Program-made: the position numbers and the translations under genes
Shown here: piece by piece, positions 33,209 through 41,223 of the stretch
Numbering within the stretch: the stretch's first letter is position 1
Layout of the letters: the number at the start of each line of letters is the position of its first letter
Source: Microtetraspora niveoalba
GTDB taxonomy: Bacteria > Actinomycetota > Actinomycetes > Streptosporangiales > Streptosporangiaceae
Reading direction: 5' to 3'
Length of the DNA stretch: 64,000 nucleotides
Assembly (NCBI RefSeq): GCF_001570405.1
Contig: NZ_BBYM01000009.1
Coordinates: forward strand, 182,276 to 246,275
The notes under the pieces: generated by a model
The model's database searches: none
Told to the model about the DNA's origin: nothing
The model's input: the letters and a program-made list of their open reading frames with translations, nothing else

Positions 33209-34623
33209 CGCGACCTCACCGGCTCGTACGACGCCAGGCGCGCGGCGGTCCGTTCGGCGGTGGCCCTGGCCCAGGCGCTGGTGCTGACGAGGGCGAGGAC
33301 CAGGACGAGCAGGCCGTACGCGGCGACGATCCACCAGGCGACGTGGCTGGCCCGGGTGAAGTCGGGGATGTGGACGGCGGAGGCGACCACCGACCCGGCG
33401 ATGGCGACTCCGAGCGACTGCCCCACCTGGCGGCTGGTCGAGGCGACGGCGGCGGCGACCCCGGCCTGCGAAAGCGGCATCCCGGAGACGGCGGTGTTGG
33501 TGATCGGCGGGTTGACCACCGCGAAGCCGAAGCCGAAGATCAGGTAGATCGCCAGCAGGACCGGGATGGGCGTGGTGACGGTGACCTGCGCGAGCAGTAC
33601 GCCGGCCACGGCGATGCAGGCGCCGCCCGCGAGGAGCGACATGCGGGGGCCGCGCGCGCCGACCAGCCGCCCGGAGAGCGGCCCGAAGATCAGCGTCGCC
33701 AGCGCGGTGGGCAGCATGCAGAGCCCGGCGTGCAGGGCGGACAGGCCGCGGATGTCCTGCAGATAGAGCGTGTTGACGAAGAGGAAGGTGCCGAGCCCGG
33801 CGAAGCCCGCCACCGCGATGGCCGCCGCCCCCGAGAACGGGGCGCTGTGGAAGAAACGCACGTCGATGAGCGGCTCCGCGCGGCGCGACTCGTACACGAT
33901 CAGCCCGACGAGGGAGAGCAGGGCGACGGCGAAGCACCCGATGGTCAGGCCGGACGTCCAGCCCAGGCCGGGCCCCTCGATGATCCCGTACGTCAGGGAG
34001 GCCAGCAGGACGATGACGAGCGCCTGACCCAGGGGATCGGTCCTGCGAGGCCTGTCGGACCTGGACTCGGGGACGAACCTCCAGGTGAGGAGCACGGCGA
34101 CCAGGCCGATCGGCACGTTGATCCAGAAGATGGACCGCCAGCCGACGCTGTCGGTGAGGAGGCCGCCGACGACGGGGCCGAGCGCCATGCTGATGCCCAC
34201 GACGCCGCCCCACACCCCGATCGCCTGGGCGCGTTCGCGCGGGTCGGTGAAGGTGTTGGTGATGATCGACATCGCCACGGGGTTGAGCATCGACCCGCCG
34301 ACCGCCTGGAGGGCGCGGAACGCGATCAGCCATTCCAGACTGGGGGCGAGGCTGCACAGCAGTGAGGCGGCGGTGAAGACGAGCAGCCCGATCTGGAAGA
34401 CGCGCCGCCGCCCGACGCGGTCGCCGGTGGAGCCCGACAACATCAGCAGGCTGGCGAGCGTGAGCGTGTACGCGTCGATCGTCCACTGCAGCCCGGAGAC
34501 GGGGGCGCGCAGGTCGCGTCCGAGGGAGGGGAGCGCCACGTTCACGATCGTGTTGTCGAGGGACACGATCAGCAGGCTGGTGCAGCAGATGAGCAGCACC
34601 AGGATCCGCCGGCGGCGATTCAT
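33205..34623 (-). CDS. MFS drug exporter, DHA2 (EmrB/QacA) family
   Basis: The product (472 aa) has about 14 hydrophobic helices. It carries the DHA2 motif LDNTIVNVALPSLGRDL after the first helix, motif A GDRVGRRRVFQIG, and ALGPVVGGLLTD (motif C). Such proteins expel lipophilic drugs by proton antiport. The ATG at 34623 is used; an in-frame GTG three codons earlier (34632) is equally close. Neither has a ribosome-binding site, so the mRNA may be leaderless. The MarR gene follows with a four-base overlap. Confidence 0.93.
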   Translation of the reverse strand: MNRRRRILVLLICCTSLLIVSLDNTIVNVALPSLGRDLRAPVSGLQWTIDAYTLTLASLLMLSGSTGDRVGRRRVFQIGLLVFTAASLLCSLAPSLEWLIAFRALQAVGGSMLNPVAMSIITNTFTDPRERAQAIGVWGGVVGISMALGPVVGGLLTDSVGWRSIFWINVPIGLVAVLLTWRFVPESRSDRPRRTDPLGQALVIVLLASLTYGIIEGPGLGWTSGLTIGCFAVALLSLVGLIVYESRRAEPLIDVRFFHSAPFSGAAAIAVAGFAGLGTFLFVNTLYLQDIRGLSALHAGLCMLPTALATLIFGPLSGRLVGARGPRMSLLAGGACIAVAGVLLAQVTVTTPIPVLLAIYLIFGFGFAVVNPPITNTAVSGMPLSQAGVAAAVASTSRQVGQSLGVAIAGSVVASAVHIPDFTRASHVAWWIVAAYGLLVLVLALVSTSAWARATAERTAARLASYEPVRSR

Positions 34624-34625
34624 TA

Positions 34626-34641
34626 GTTGCACTATTACAAC
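34626..34641. promoter_or_regulatory. Palindrome at the start of the MFS/MarR operon
   Basis: GTTGCACTATTACAAC is an imperfect inverted repeat (outer GTTG/CAAC exact) three bases before the ATG. Its position and length suit a MarR operator covering the transcription start. Confidence 0.5.
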
Positions 34642-34720
34642 GGTACGCCCAACGAAGAGCGGATGCCCAACCGCGCCCCCGCGCGGGAGGCCGCCCGCGC
34701 CGGCGGCCTCCCGGGGGTGC

Positions 34721-35092
34721 TCAGATCTCCAGGCGCTCCTCGATGGCCCGGAGGTGATGGCGGGCCATCGCGAGATTGGACCTGTTGCGATCGAGGGCCA
34801 GGTAGAGGAAGAGGCCCTTGCCGCTGCGGCCGGTGACCGGGCGGATGATGTGGTACTGCGTGCCGAGGGTGATGAGGATGTCCTCGATGGCGTCCTTGAG
34901 CTGGAGCGACTCCATCGTGCGGAGCTTGGCCTTGACGACCTCGGTGTTGCCCGCGGCCGCGACCTGGAGGTCGAGGTCCTTGGACCCGCCGAGGGTGCCG
35001 AGGGCCATGCCGCTGCCGTAGTCCACGACGCACGCGCCGAGGGCGCCGTCGATGCCCATCATCTCCTTGAGCGAGATGTCGATGTTCGTCAT
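34721..35092 (-). CDS. Roadblock/LC7-domain protein (first paralogue)
   Basis: This 123-residue protein is a single roadblock/LC7 fold. The typical core is IDGALGACVVDYGSGMALGTLGG and LLITLGTQYHIIRPV-like beta strands are followed by the helix NLAMARHHLRAIEERL. Roadblock proteins form homodimers that regulate small Ras-like GTPases; in actinomycetes they occur in conservons and in MglB. It is the last gene of a four-gene leftward cluster with two other roadblock genes. No GTPase or histidine kinase gene adjoins them. It is closest to the third paralogue (36407) in the YHxI(R/K)P segment. Confidence 0.88.
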   Translation of the reverse strand: MTNIDISLKEMMGIDGALGACVVDYGSGMALGTLGGSKDLDLQVAAAGNTEVVKAKLRTMESLQLKDAIEDILITLGTQYHIIRPVTGRSGKGLFLYLALDRNRSNLAMARHHLRAIEERLEI

Positions 35093-35120
35093 CGCTGTCT
35101 CTCCTGTTCTGCTGGAACGG

Positions 35121-35528
35121 CTATGCGCGTTCGACGATGGCGGCGAGCTTGGCCGCCGTTTTGCGGCCCTCGATCCGGAGCAGGCCGAGGTTGGCCCCCG
35201 GCCCGGCGAGAACGGCGAGGACGAGCTTGGGACCCGCGGCGTAGCAGGCGGCGTGCCCGCGCGTGCCGGAGATGAGGGTCTCCTCGAGGGCACCGACCTG
35301 GACGAGGTCGGTCATCCTGCGGGCCATCGAGAGGAGCGCCGAGGAGAGCGCCGCCGTCTGCTCGGTGTGGCCGGCGATGTCGGTCGCCACGAGCATGCCG
35401 TCCACCGTGCAGGTGAGCGTGCCGGTGATCTCGGGCGCGCGTTCCCTGAGGAGGAGCATCTCCCCGTGTATTTCGCCGCGTAGATCCATCGAAATGCCCT
35501 TTCCGGCCCGCTTGAGCCAGGTGATCAC
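35121..35528 (-). CDS. Roadblock/LC7-domain protein (second paralogue)
   Basis: This 135-residue roadblock protein has VDGMLVATDIAGHTEQTAALSSALLSMARR followed by a central strand-helix region ETLISGTRGHAACYAAG, and ends LLRIEGRKTAAKLAAIVE. It is the conventional MglB/conservon type, more so than the two flanking paralogues. Its GTG start overlaps the stop of the DUF4388-like gene by four bases (35525-35528), so the two proteins are probably made together and may interact. The cluster lacks a Ras-like GTPase, so its partner must be encoded elsewhere or be absent. Confidence 0.88.
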   Translation of the reverse strand: MITWLKRAGKGISMDLRGEIHGEMLLLRERAPEITGTLTCTVDGMLVATDIAGHTEQTAALSSALLSMARRMTDLVQVGALEETLISGTRGHAACYAAGPKLVLAVLAGPGANLGLLRIEGRKTAAKLAAIVERA

Positions 35529-36403
35529 TGCAGCGCCTCCAGTGCGTCACGCAGCCTGATGAGCAGGTTCACGTCGGTGGGGTCGGCGCTGACCTGCGGC
35601 AGGTGCGGCTGCGCGGCGTCTCGTCCGGCTCCGGGGCGCAGCTCGGCCCGCGGGCCGGACCGTTCCGCGCGTTTCGGCAGCGCCGGGCGGGGCTGCCCGG
35701 CGGAGTCGGCCCGCGTCGCGAGCAGCCCCGCCGCGCCCAGTTCCCGTACGGCGAGCAGGGTCGAGTAGGCGGGACGCCCGAGGCGGCGGGCCAGTTCCGC
35801 GGGTGTGGCGGTGGTGTCCGCGCCGAGCAGCACCTCCCACTGCAGGGCGGTCAGCACCACGTGCCTGCCGGGGATGCGCCGGACGGGGATCACCGGTTGC
35901 GTGTCGAGTTCGCTCGACGGCCATGCTCGGTCCAATCGGGCCTTCCTCCGCCGGCACTCTTGGAAGAGGCCGGGCACGTCGAAGAACCAGTGCGTGCCGA
36001 GCCAGTGCCGCTCCCCGTCCCTGAAGCGGGACCGGGGCACGGCCGCGCCGGGCGCCGGGGCGAGCGCCGGTTCGAGCAGGAAGAACGAGGCGTCGAGGGT
36101 GGCTCCCAGGACGCAGAACTCCAACTCGCCCCGGGTGAGGACACCGTCGCCGACCAGCGTGTCCCCGCCGCTGGGCGGCTCGGTCCGCGCGACCGCGGCC
36201 TGGCGCGCCTTCCTGACCGCGCCCGCGCTGATCCGCCCGGAGGCGGTCAGCAGCTCCTCCACTCCCGGCGTGCCGGTGCACTCGGCGTACGACACCCGCC
36301 CCCGGGTGAGGAAGATCGTGCCGGCGCGGCCGATCCGGAGGGAGCCGGTGGCCCTGTCCTGCGCGAGTCCGGCGAGTACGGAGTCGAGGGTCGCGATGGC
36401 CAT
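35525..36403 (-). CDS. DUF4388/PATAN-like protein with putative winged helix
   Basis: The 292-residue protein begins with a compact domain in which GSLRIGRAGTIFLTRGRVSYAEC resembles the DUF4388 (PATAN) ligand-response pattern, with glycines at turns and a following helix pair. A middle region lies at about residues 165-230; LTALQWEVLLGADTTATPAELARRLGRP has the look of a winged-helix segment. The C-terminus is Arg/Pro-rich. It is embedded between roadblock genes with a GTGA overlap to one and three bases to the other. PATAN domains occur in bacterial signalling proteins of motility and polarity systems, so an adaptor role is inferred. Confidence 0.75.
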   Translation of the reverse strand: MAIATLDSVLAGLAQDRATGSLRIGRAGTIFLTRGRVSYAECTGTPGVEELLTASGRISAGAVRKARQAAVARTEPPSGGDTLVGDGVLTRGELEFCVLGATLDASFFLLEPALAPAPGAAVPRSRFRDGERHWLGTHWFFDVPGLFQECRRRKARLDRAWPSSELDTQPVIPVRRIPGRHVVLTALQWEVLLGADTTATPAELARRLGRPAYSTLLAVRELGAAGLLATRADSAGQPRPALPKRAERSGPRAELRPGAGRDAAQPHLPQVSADPTDVNLLIRLRDALEALQ

Positions 36404-36406
36404 GGG

Positions 36407-36784
36407 TCACGAGGCGATCAGCCGGTGGGAGATGGCCTGGAGCCGGCGCAGGGCGAGCGCGAGGTTCGCCCGGTCGGGGTCCAGCCGGAGGCAGATGAGC
36501 AGCGGGCCGTCGAACATCGTCTCCATGGGCTTGATCAGGTGGTACGCCCGGTCCGTGGTGACGATCACGTCCTCGATGCGGATCGTTCCATCGGGCGTCG
36601 AGAGGGCGAGGCCGTCGAGCGTGGCCCGGAACGCCTCGCTCAGCCCGGCGGCCGACCCCTCCGGATACGGGACCCCCTCGGCGGCGACGGCCATGCCGCT
36701 CGTGTGGTCCACGAGGATCGCGTCAAGGGCGCCGGGGATCGTCATGGCCTCGGAAAGGCAGTCCTCTATCCCGATCACGCGCAA
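36407..36784 (-). CDS. Roadblock/LC7-domain protein (third paralogue)
   Basis: The 125-residue protein is a roadblock fold: IPGALDAILVDHTSGMAVAAEG, IRIEDVIVTTDRAYHLIKPM, LLICLRLDPDRANLALALRRL. It is the first gene of the leftward cluster and shares the YHLIKP and (N/R)LALA segments with the 34721 paralogue. The two are probably one duplicated subtype and the middle gene another. An AT-rich gap upstream (36785-36993) must contain the promoter. Confidence 0.87.
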   Translation of the reverse strand: MRVIGIEDCLSEAMTIPGALDAILVDHTSGMAVAAEGVPYPEGSAAGLSEAFRATLDGLALSTPDGTIRIEDVIVTTDRAYHLIKPMETMFDGPLLICLRLDPDRANLALALRRLQAISHRLIAS

Positions 36785-36993
36785 CTCCCTCGCCGGGTCG
36801 TCGGTACGGCCCGGCCAACACTAGAGAAGCCGCCGCGCGCGCAGCCCTAACGATCAATCCCGATTAGAGGTGAGTTATAAGGATTAGCCATTCAAGGAGG
36901 AGAAATCACCAACCACATAGAAGACTTGTATTTACGGGTGATTGTGAAGATTGTTCGGATATTTTGGGTTACGGGTAGGGGAGAATAGGAGTT

Positions 36994-37482
36994 ATGGAAC
37001 GAGTCCTGGTCAGCGCGTGTCTCCTCGGCCGCCGGGTGCGTTACGACGGCGGCGCCAAGACGAGCGAGGACGAGTTGCTCGCCGCCTGGAGCTCCGAAGG
37101 GAGAGTCATCCCGTTCTGCCCGGAAGTGGCGGGCGGGCTTCCCGTGCCCCGGCCGCCGGCGGAGATCGAGGGCGGCGCGGGCGGCGACGCCGTGCTCGCC
37201 GGGACCGCGCGCATCCTGACGCCGGACGGCGACGACGTGACCGAGGCGTTCGTGGCGGGCGCGCGGCGGGCGCTCGACGCGGCGCGGGCCGCCGGCGCCC
37301 GGGTCGCGATCCTCAAGGAGGGCAGCCCGTCGTGCGGCTCGCTGCGCGTCTACGACGGCACGTTCTCCGGGAACAGCACGCCAGGCCGGGGCGTGACCAC
37401 GGCGCTCCTCGAACAGCATGGCATCCGCGTCTTCAACGAGGACGACATAGCCGGGGCGGCCCGCCACCTCGGGGAGAGATGA
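36994..37482 (+). CDS. DUF523 / TudS-like thiouracil desulfidase family protein
   Basis: This 162-residue protein has the DUF523 pattern: SACLLGRRVRYDGG (Cys9), IPFCPEVAGGLPVPRPP (Cys42), LKEGSPSCGS (Cys114) and a terminal GVTTALLEQHGIRVFNE. In the studied member TudS three such cysteines hold a [4Fe-4S] cluster that removes sulfur from 2-thiouracil, and all three are in place here. Whether this protein acts on thiouracil or another thioketone is not known. A short AGGAG-like site precedes the ATG; the upstream 200 bp are unusually AT-rich. It is convergent with the DUF4032 gene, with nine bases between them. Confidence 0.9.
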   Translation: MERVLVSACLLGRRVRYDGGAKTSEDELLAAWSSEGRVIPFCPEVAGGLPVPRPPAEIEGGAGGDAVLAGTARILTPDGDDVTEAFVAGARRALDAARAAGARVAILKEGSPSCGSLRVYDGTFSGNSTPGRGVTTALLEQHGIRVFNEDDIAGAARHLGER

Positions 37483-37491
37483 CCGCCGAGA

Positions 37492-38724
37492 TCAGGGGGA
37501 CAGCGGGTCGGCGCCGGAGTCGACGATCACCGCGTTCTCGTCCGGCTTGAACACCAGGACGTTCTCGACGTACGACCGGAGGGCGACGTCGAGTCCCACG
37601 TCGCCGCCGGCCGCCTCGGACAGGAACCAGCGGTGGTCGAGCACCTCGTGGAAGAGCTGCGCGGGCTCCAGCTTGCGCCGCAGCTCGGCCGGGATCCCGC
37701 TCACCACCGGGTGGAAGACCTCGGCCAGCCAGCGGTGGGCCACGATCGCCTCGTCCTCGTGGCGCAGGCCGTTCGACACCCGGAACGCGTCGAGGTCGTT
37801 GAGCAGCCGCCTGGCCTGGTTCTCCTCCACGTCCAGGCCGGTCAGCCGCAGCAGGCGGCGCTGGTGGTGCCCGGCGTCCACGACCTTGGGCCGCACGAGG
37901 AGCCGCCCCGTGCCCGCCTTCCTGCGGACCATCATCTCCGCGACGTCGAAGCCGAGCGAGTTCAGCCGCCTGATCCGCTGGTCCACGATGTGCCAGTCGA
38001 CCTCCTCGATGATCTCGTCGGAGTTGAGCTCGCTCCACAGCCGTTCGTACCGTTCGACGATCTGCTCGGCGAAGACCAGCGGGTCGATCGACGGGTGCAG
38101 CAGGTCGCCCGCCTCCAGGTCGAGCAGCTCGCCGTAGATGTTGACGTGCGCGACGTCGATGTCGTGGGTCCGCTGCCCCTCGCTGATCATCGGGTGCAGC
38201 TCGCCGGTCTCCGCGTCCACCAGGTACGCGGCGAAGGCCCCGGCGTCGCGGCGGAACAGCGTGTTGGACAGCGAGCAGTCGCCCCAGTAGAAGCCGGTCA
38301 GGTGCAGCCGCACGAGCAGCACGGCGAGGGCGTCGAGCAGCCGGGTCAGCGTGTCGGGCCGGACCGCGCCCGACAACACGGCCCGGTAGGGGAGCGAGAA
38401 CTGCAGGTGCCGGGTGATGAGCGCGGAGTCCAGCTCGGTGCCGTCCGCGGCCGTGCGCCCGGTGACGACCGCGACCGGTTCGACGGCGGGGGCGTCCAGC
38501 CGGGCGAGGTCCCACAGCAGCTTGTACTCCCGCTTGGCGTACCGCTCGCTGATCTCCTTGATGGCGTAGACGCGCCCGGACAGCCGGGCGAACCGGACGA
38601 CGTGCCGGGAGATGCCGCGCGGCAGGGTGACCAGGTGGTGGTCGGGCCACTCCTCCAGCGGGACGTCCCAGGGGAGCCGGATCAGGTCGGGGTCGCCGGG
38701 GGCGCCGATCATCTGCAGGGGCAC
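37492..38724 (-). CDS. DUF4032 kinase-fold protein
   Basis: This 410-residue protein has a protein-kinase-like core of the lipopolysaccharide-kinase type. VYAIKEISERYAKREYKLL supplies a Lys and Glu, RLHLTGFYWGDCSLSNTLFRRDAG resembles the catalytic loop (GDCSLSN), and AYLVDAETGEL the metal-binding Asp. The second half (from about residue 200) is the DUF4032 extension. These proteins are common in actinobacteria, but no substrate has been established to my knowledge. It is divergent from the DUF885 gene. Confidence 0.87.
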   Translation of the reverse strand: MPLQMIGAPGDPDLIRLPWDVPLEEWPDHHLVTLPRGISRHVVRFARLSGRVYAIKEISERYAKREYKLLWDLARLDAPAVEPVAVVTGRTAADGTELDSALITRHLQFSLPYRAVLSGAVRPDTLTRLLDALAVLLVRLHLTGFYWGDCSLSNTLFRRDAGAFAAYLVDAETGELHPMISEGQRTHDIDVAHVNIYGELLDLEAGDLLHPSIDPLVFAEQIVERYERLWSELNSDEIIEEVDWHIVDQRIRRLNSLGFDVAEMMVRRKAGTGRLLVRPKVVDAGHHQRRLLRLTGLDVEENQARRLLNDLDAFRVSNGLRHEDEAIVAHRWLAEVFHPVVSGIPAELRRKLEPAQLFHEVLDHRWFLSEAAGGDVGLDVALRSYVENVLVFKPDENAVIVDSGADPLSP

Positions 38725-38781
38725 CGTTCGCTCCTCTTCGAGGGGATTCGTGATCCAGTCTCGCGGATAGAGTCACAGACC

Positions 38782-40377
38782 ATGACGCTGCTGGATGAGT
38801 TCATCGGCTGGTACTTCGCGGAGAGCCCGGTGCGGGCCGCGCTGCTCGGAGCCGACGGGTACGACCACACACTGGGCGACTTCTCCGAGGCCGCCTTCAC
38901 CGCCAGGGAGCGCGCCGCCGAGGGCTGGCTGGAGCGGCTCTCCGCGCAGGCGGACCCCGCCGCGACCGCCGACGACGAGATCGACCGAGAGCTGGTCGTC
39001 TCCCACCTGCGGGGGGCCGTGGCGAGCGCCCGCTGGCCCGAGTGGCGGCGCGATCCCGCGCCCTATCTGGGGACGATCTTCGGGGCGCTCTTCACGCCGT
39101 TCCAGCAGCGGCTGAAGCCGGAGGCGGAGCTGGTCGGGGACGCGATCGCCCGGCTGGCCGAGGTGCCCGGCGTGCTCGCCGCCTGCCGTGAGAACCTCGC
39201 CCCCGACCTCGCCGCCGACCTGCTGGTCGCGCGCGGTCTGGGCCAGGCGCGCACGGGGCGGGCGTTCCTCACCGAGACCGTCCCCGGCCTGGTGGCCGAC
39301 CCGGCGCTGCGGGCGCGGCTGGCGGCGGCGGCCGAGCCGGCCGCGGCGGCGTTCGACGGGTTCGTCGCCTTCCTCGAAGGGTTCACCGCGGGCGGCACCT
39401 GGCGCATGGGGGAGGAGCTCTACTCCACGCTGCTGCGCGAGCGGGAGCTGCTCGGGTACGGCGCGGCCGAGCTGCACGAGAAGGGCCGCCGGGCCTGGGA
39501 CGACATCGACGCCCGGATGCGCGAGGTCGCCCCGCGGGTCGGCTCGGGAGAGTGGGGCCAGGACTGGCGGGCGGCGATGGAGTCCCTCATGGACGACCAC
39601 CCCGAGACGCTCGAGGCGATGCGCGCCGAGTACGAGGCCGAGACGCTGCGCGCCCGCGACTTCGTCCGCGAGCGCGGCCTGGTGACCTTCCCCGAGGGGG
39701 AGGAGTGCCAGGTGCTGCCGTCGCCGGAGTTCCAGCGGCCGATCCTCTCGGTGGCCAGCTATCTGGCGCCGCCGCCGCTCAGCGCGTCCAGGGAGGGCGT
39801 GTTCTACGTGCCGTTCACGCCGGACGGCTTCACTCCCGAGCAGGTACGGCAGCGCCTGCGCACCAACTGCCGGGCGCAGATGCCGTCGATCGCGGTCCAC
39901 GAGGCGTATCCGGGGCACCACTGGCACCTGGCGTGGATGGCGGCCAACCCGCGGAAGGCGCGCAAGATCTTCCGCACGCCGTACTTCACGGAGGGCTGGG
40001 CGCTGTACGTGGAGGGCGTGCTGCACGAGCAGGGGTACTTCGACACCCCGGCGACCGAGCTGGCCCACCTGGACTGCCGGATCTTCCGCGCGGCCCGGAT
40101 GGTCGTGGACACCGCCCTGCACTGCGGCGACATGACGATCGAGCAGGCCGAGGAGTTCATGGCGACCAAGGCGTCGTTGTCGCCGGGCACCGCCAAGGGC
40201 GAGGTCAACCGCTACTGCGCCTGGCCGACCCAGGCGCCCTCGTACCTCACGGGGGCGCTGGAGATCGGGCGGATCCGCGACGACTTCGGCGGCGACCAGC
40301 GCAAGTTCCACGACCAGATCGCCGGGAGCGGCGGCCTTCCCCTGGGCCTGGCCCGGCGGGCGGTCATCCCGGGCTGA
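38782..40377 (+). CDS. DUF885 (gluzincin-like) metallopeptidase
   Basis: This 531-residue protein has the zinc motif HEAYPGHH (373-380), with the third ligand probably Glu404 in FTEGWALYVEG. The C-terminal core RMVVDTALHCGDMTIEQAEEFM is characteristic of DUF885 proteins related to M32-type peptidases. No signal peptide is present, so it is cytoplasmic. It probably degrades peptides, but a specific substrate cannot be inferred. The ATG at 38782 is preferred; the frame is open far upstream but overlaps DUF4032 antisense. Its last 14 bases overlap the convergent aldolase gene. Confidence 0.9.
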   Translation: MTLLDEFIGWYFAESPVRAALLGADGYDHTLGDFSEAAFTARERAAEGWLERLSAQADPAATADDEIDRELVVSHLRGAVASARWPEWRRDPAPYLGTIFGALFTPFQQRLKPEAELVGDAIARLAEVPGVLAACRENLAPDLAADLLVARGLGQARTGRAFLTETVPGLVADPALRARLAAAAEPAAAAFDGFVAFLEGFTAGGTWRMGEELYSTLLRERELLGYGAAELHEKGRRAWDDIDARMREVAPRVGSGEWGQDWRAAMESLMDDHPETLEAMRAEYEAETLRARDFVRERGLVTFPEGEECQVLPSPEFQRPILSVASYLAPPPLSASREGVFYVPFTPDGFTPEQVRQRLRTNCRAQMPSIAVHEAYPGHHWHLAWMAANPRKARKIFRTPYFTEGWALYVEGVLHEQGYFDTPATELAHLDCRIFRAARMVVDTALHCGDMTIEQAEEFMATKASLSPGTAKGEVNRYCAWPTQAPSYLTGALEIGRIRDDFGGDQRKFHDQIAGSGGLPLGLARRAVIPG

Positions 40378-40984
40378 ACGCGCGCTCGACCACGGCGGCG
40401 AGCTGCTCGTCGGTGAGGACGGCGGGGGTGCCGACGCCGAGCGCCCGCACGTAGACCTCGCACAGCCACTCCAGCAGGCGGGTCGCCTCGAACGCCTTCT
40501 CCAGGGTCGATCCGATGGTGACCCCGCCGTGGTTGGCCAGCAGCGCGGCCTGCTTCCCCGCGAGGGCGGCGCGCACGTTCGCGGCCAGCTCCGGCGTGCC
40601 GTACGTGGCGTAGGGGGCGACGCGGACCGCGCCCCCGAGCAGCAGCGCGTTGTAGTGGATCGGGGGCAGCTCGGTCATGGTGGTGGCGACCACGGTCGCG
40701 AAGACGGAGTGGGTGTGCACGACGGCGCGGGCGTCGGTCGAGGCGTAGACGGCCAGGTGCATCGGCGTCTCCGACGACGGCCGCGCCTCGCCCTCGACGG
40801 GGTTGCCCTCCAGGTCGAGGACCGGGCAGTCCTCCGGGTTGAGCCGGTCGAGAGCCACCCCGGAGGGGGTGACCGCGACCAGGTCGCCCTGGCGGACGCT
40901 CAGGTTGCCCGAGGTTCCGATGACCAGCCCCAGCTTCGCCGCCTTGTGGCCGTACTCGCACAGTTCCCGCCGAAGATCCCACAT
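40364..40984 (-). CDS. Class II aldolase/adducin family protein
   Basis: This 206-residue protein is an L-fuculose/ribulose-phosphate-aldolase-like enzyme. The phosphate-binding GTSGNLSVR is near the N-terminus, VTPSGVALDRLNPED follows, the zinc ligands are AVVHTHSVFATVVAT with a further His in LLANHGGVTIG, and the acid is Glu in SSETPMH. It would cleave a sugar phosphate to two smaller units. The ATG at 40984 is preferred to a TTG three codons earlier. A DasR-like site lies 22 bases upstream, suggesting that it belongs to an aminosugar-responsive regulon together with the divergent NgcEFG transporter. Confidence 0.9.
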   Translation of the reverse strand: MWDLRRELCEYGHKAAKLGLVIGTSGNLSVRQGDLVAVTPSGVALDRLNPEDCPVLDLEGNPVEGEARPSSETPMHLAVYASTDARAVVHTHSVFATVVATTMTELPPIHYNALLLGGAVRVAPYATYGTPELAANVRAALAGKQAALLANHGGVTIGSTLEKAFEATRLLEWLCEVYVRALGVGTPAVLTDEQLAAVVERAFSPG

Positions 40985-41005
40985 GGCGCCCAACCTAGTA
41001 TGAGA

Positions 41006-41021
41006 TCCGGTCTATACCAGT
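41006..41021. promoter_or_regulatory. DasR-like operator (dre) near the aldolase gene
   Basis: TCCGGTCTATACCAGT matches the published dre consensus ACTGGTCTAGACCAGT at 13 of 16 positions, including the whole right half-site. It lies 22 bases before the class II aldolase start and about 200 bases before ngcE. Confidence 0.6.
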
Positions 41022-41120
41022 TCTGGTCCGATCATCCTACTTTTTATAGGGCCTTTTACCTGGACAAACATCGATATACCCTCCGACTGTCGGCCGGGGG
41101 TGATCGCGGTCGGATCACAG

Positions 41121-41136
41121 ATTGGTCTAGACCGAA
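41121..41136. promoter_or_regulatory. DasR-like operator (dre) upstream of ngcE
   Basis: ATTGGTCTAGACCGAA contains the intact core TGGTCTAGACC of the dre site. It lies just upstream of the ngcE -35 box. Confidence 0.65.
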
Positions 41137-41145
41137 CCGGGACTC

Positions 41146-41202
41146 TTGACGCGGTTGGCGGCCCGCCGTACGTTCCAGCAATCGTTTAGGAAACTTTCCT
41201 AA
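41146..41202 (+). promoter_or_regulatory. ngcE promoter with a second palindrome
   Basis: TTGACG (41146-41151) and TACGTT (41169-41174) have a 17-bp spacer. A perfect inverted repeat TTAGGAAA-C-TTTCCTAA (41186-41202) lies just downstream of the -10, of the kind bound by ROK-type sugar repressors. Together with the dre site the operon appears to be under dual control. Confidence 0.6.
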
Positions 41203-41223
41203 CTGTCCCCCCAGGAGAGTTGG

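Noticed and set aside
36938..36988. 16-codon leader-like frame before the DUF523 gene
   Set aside because: A GTG frame ends five bases before the ATG, but its distance from the AGGAGGAG site is wrong and its product has no feature; AT-rich DNA easily gives such frames.
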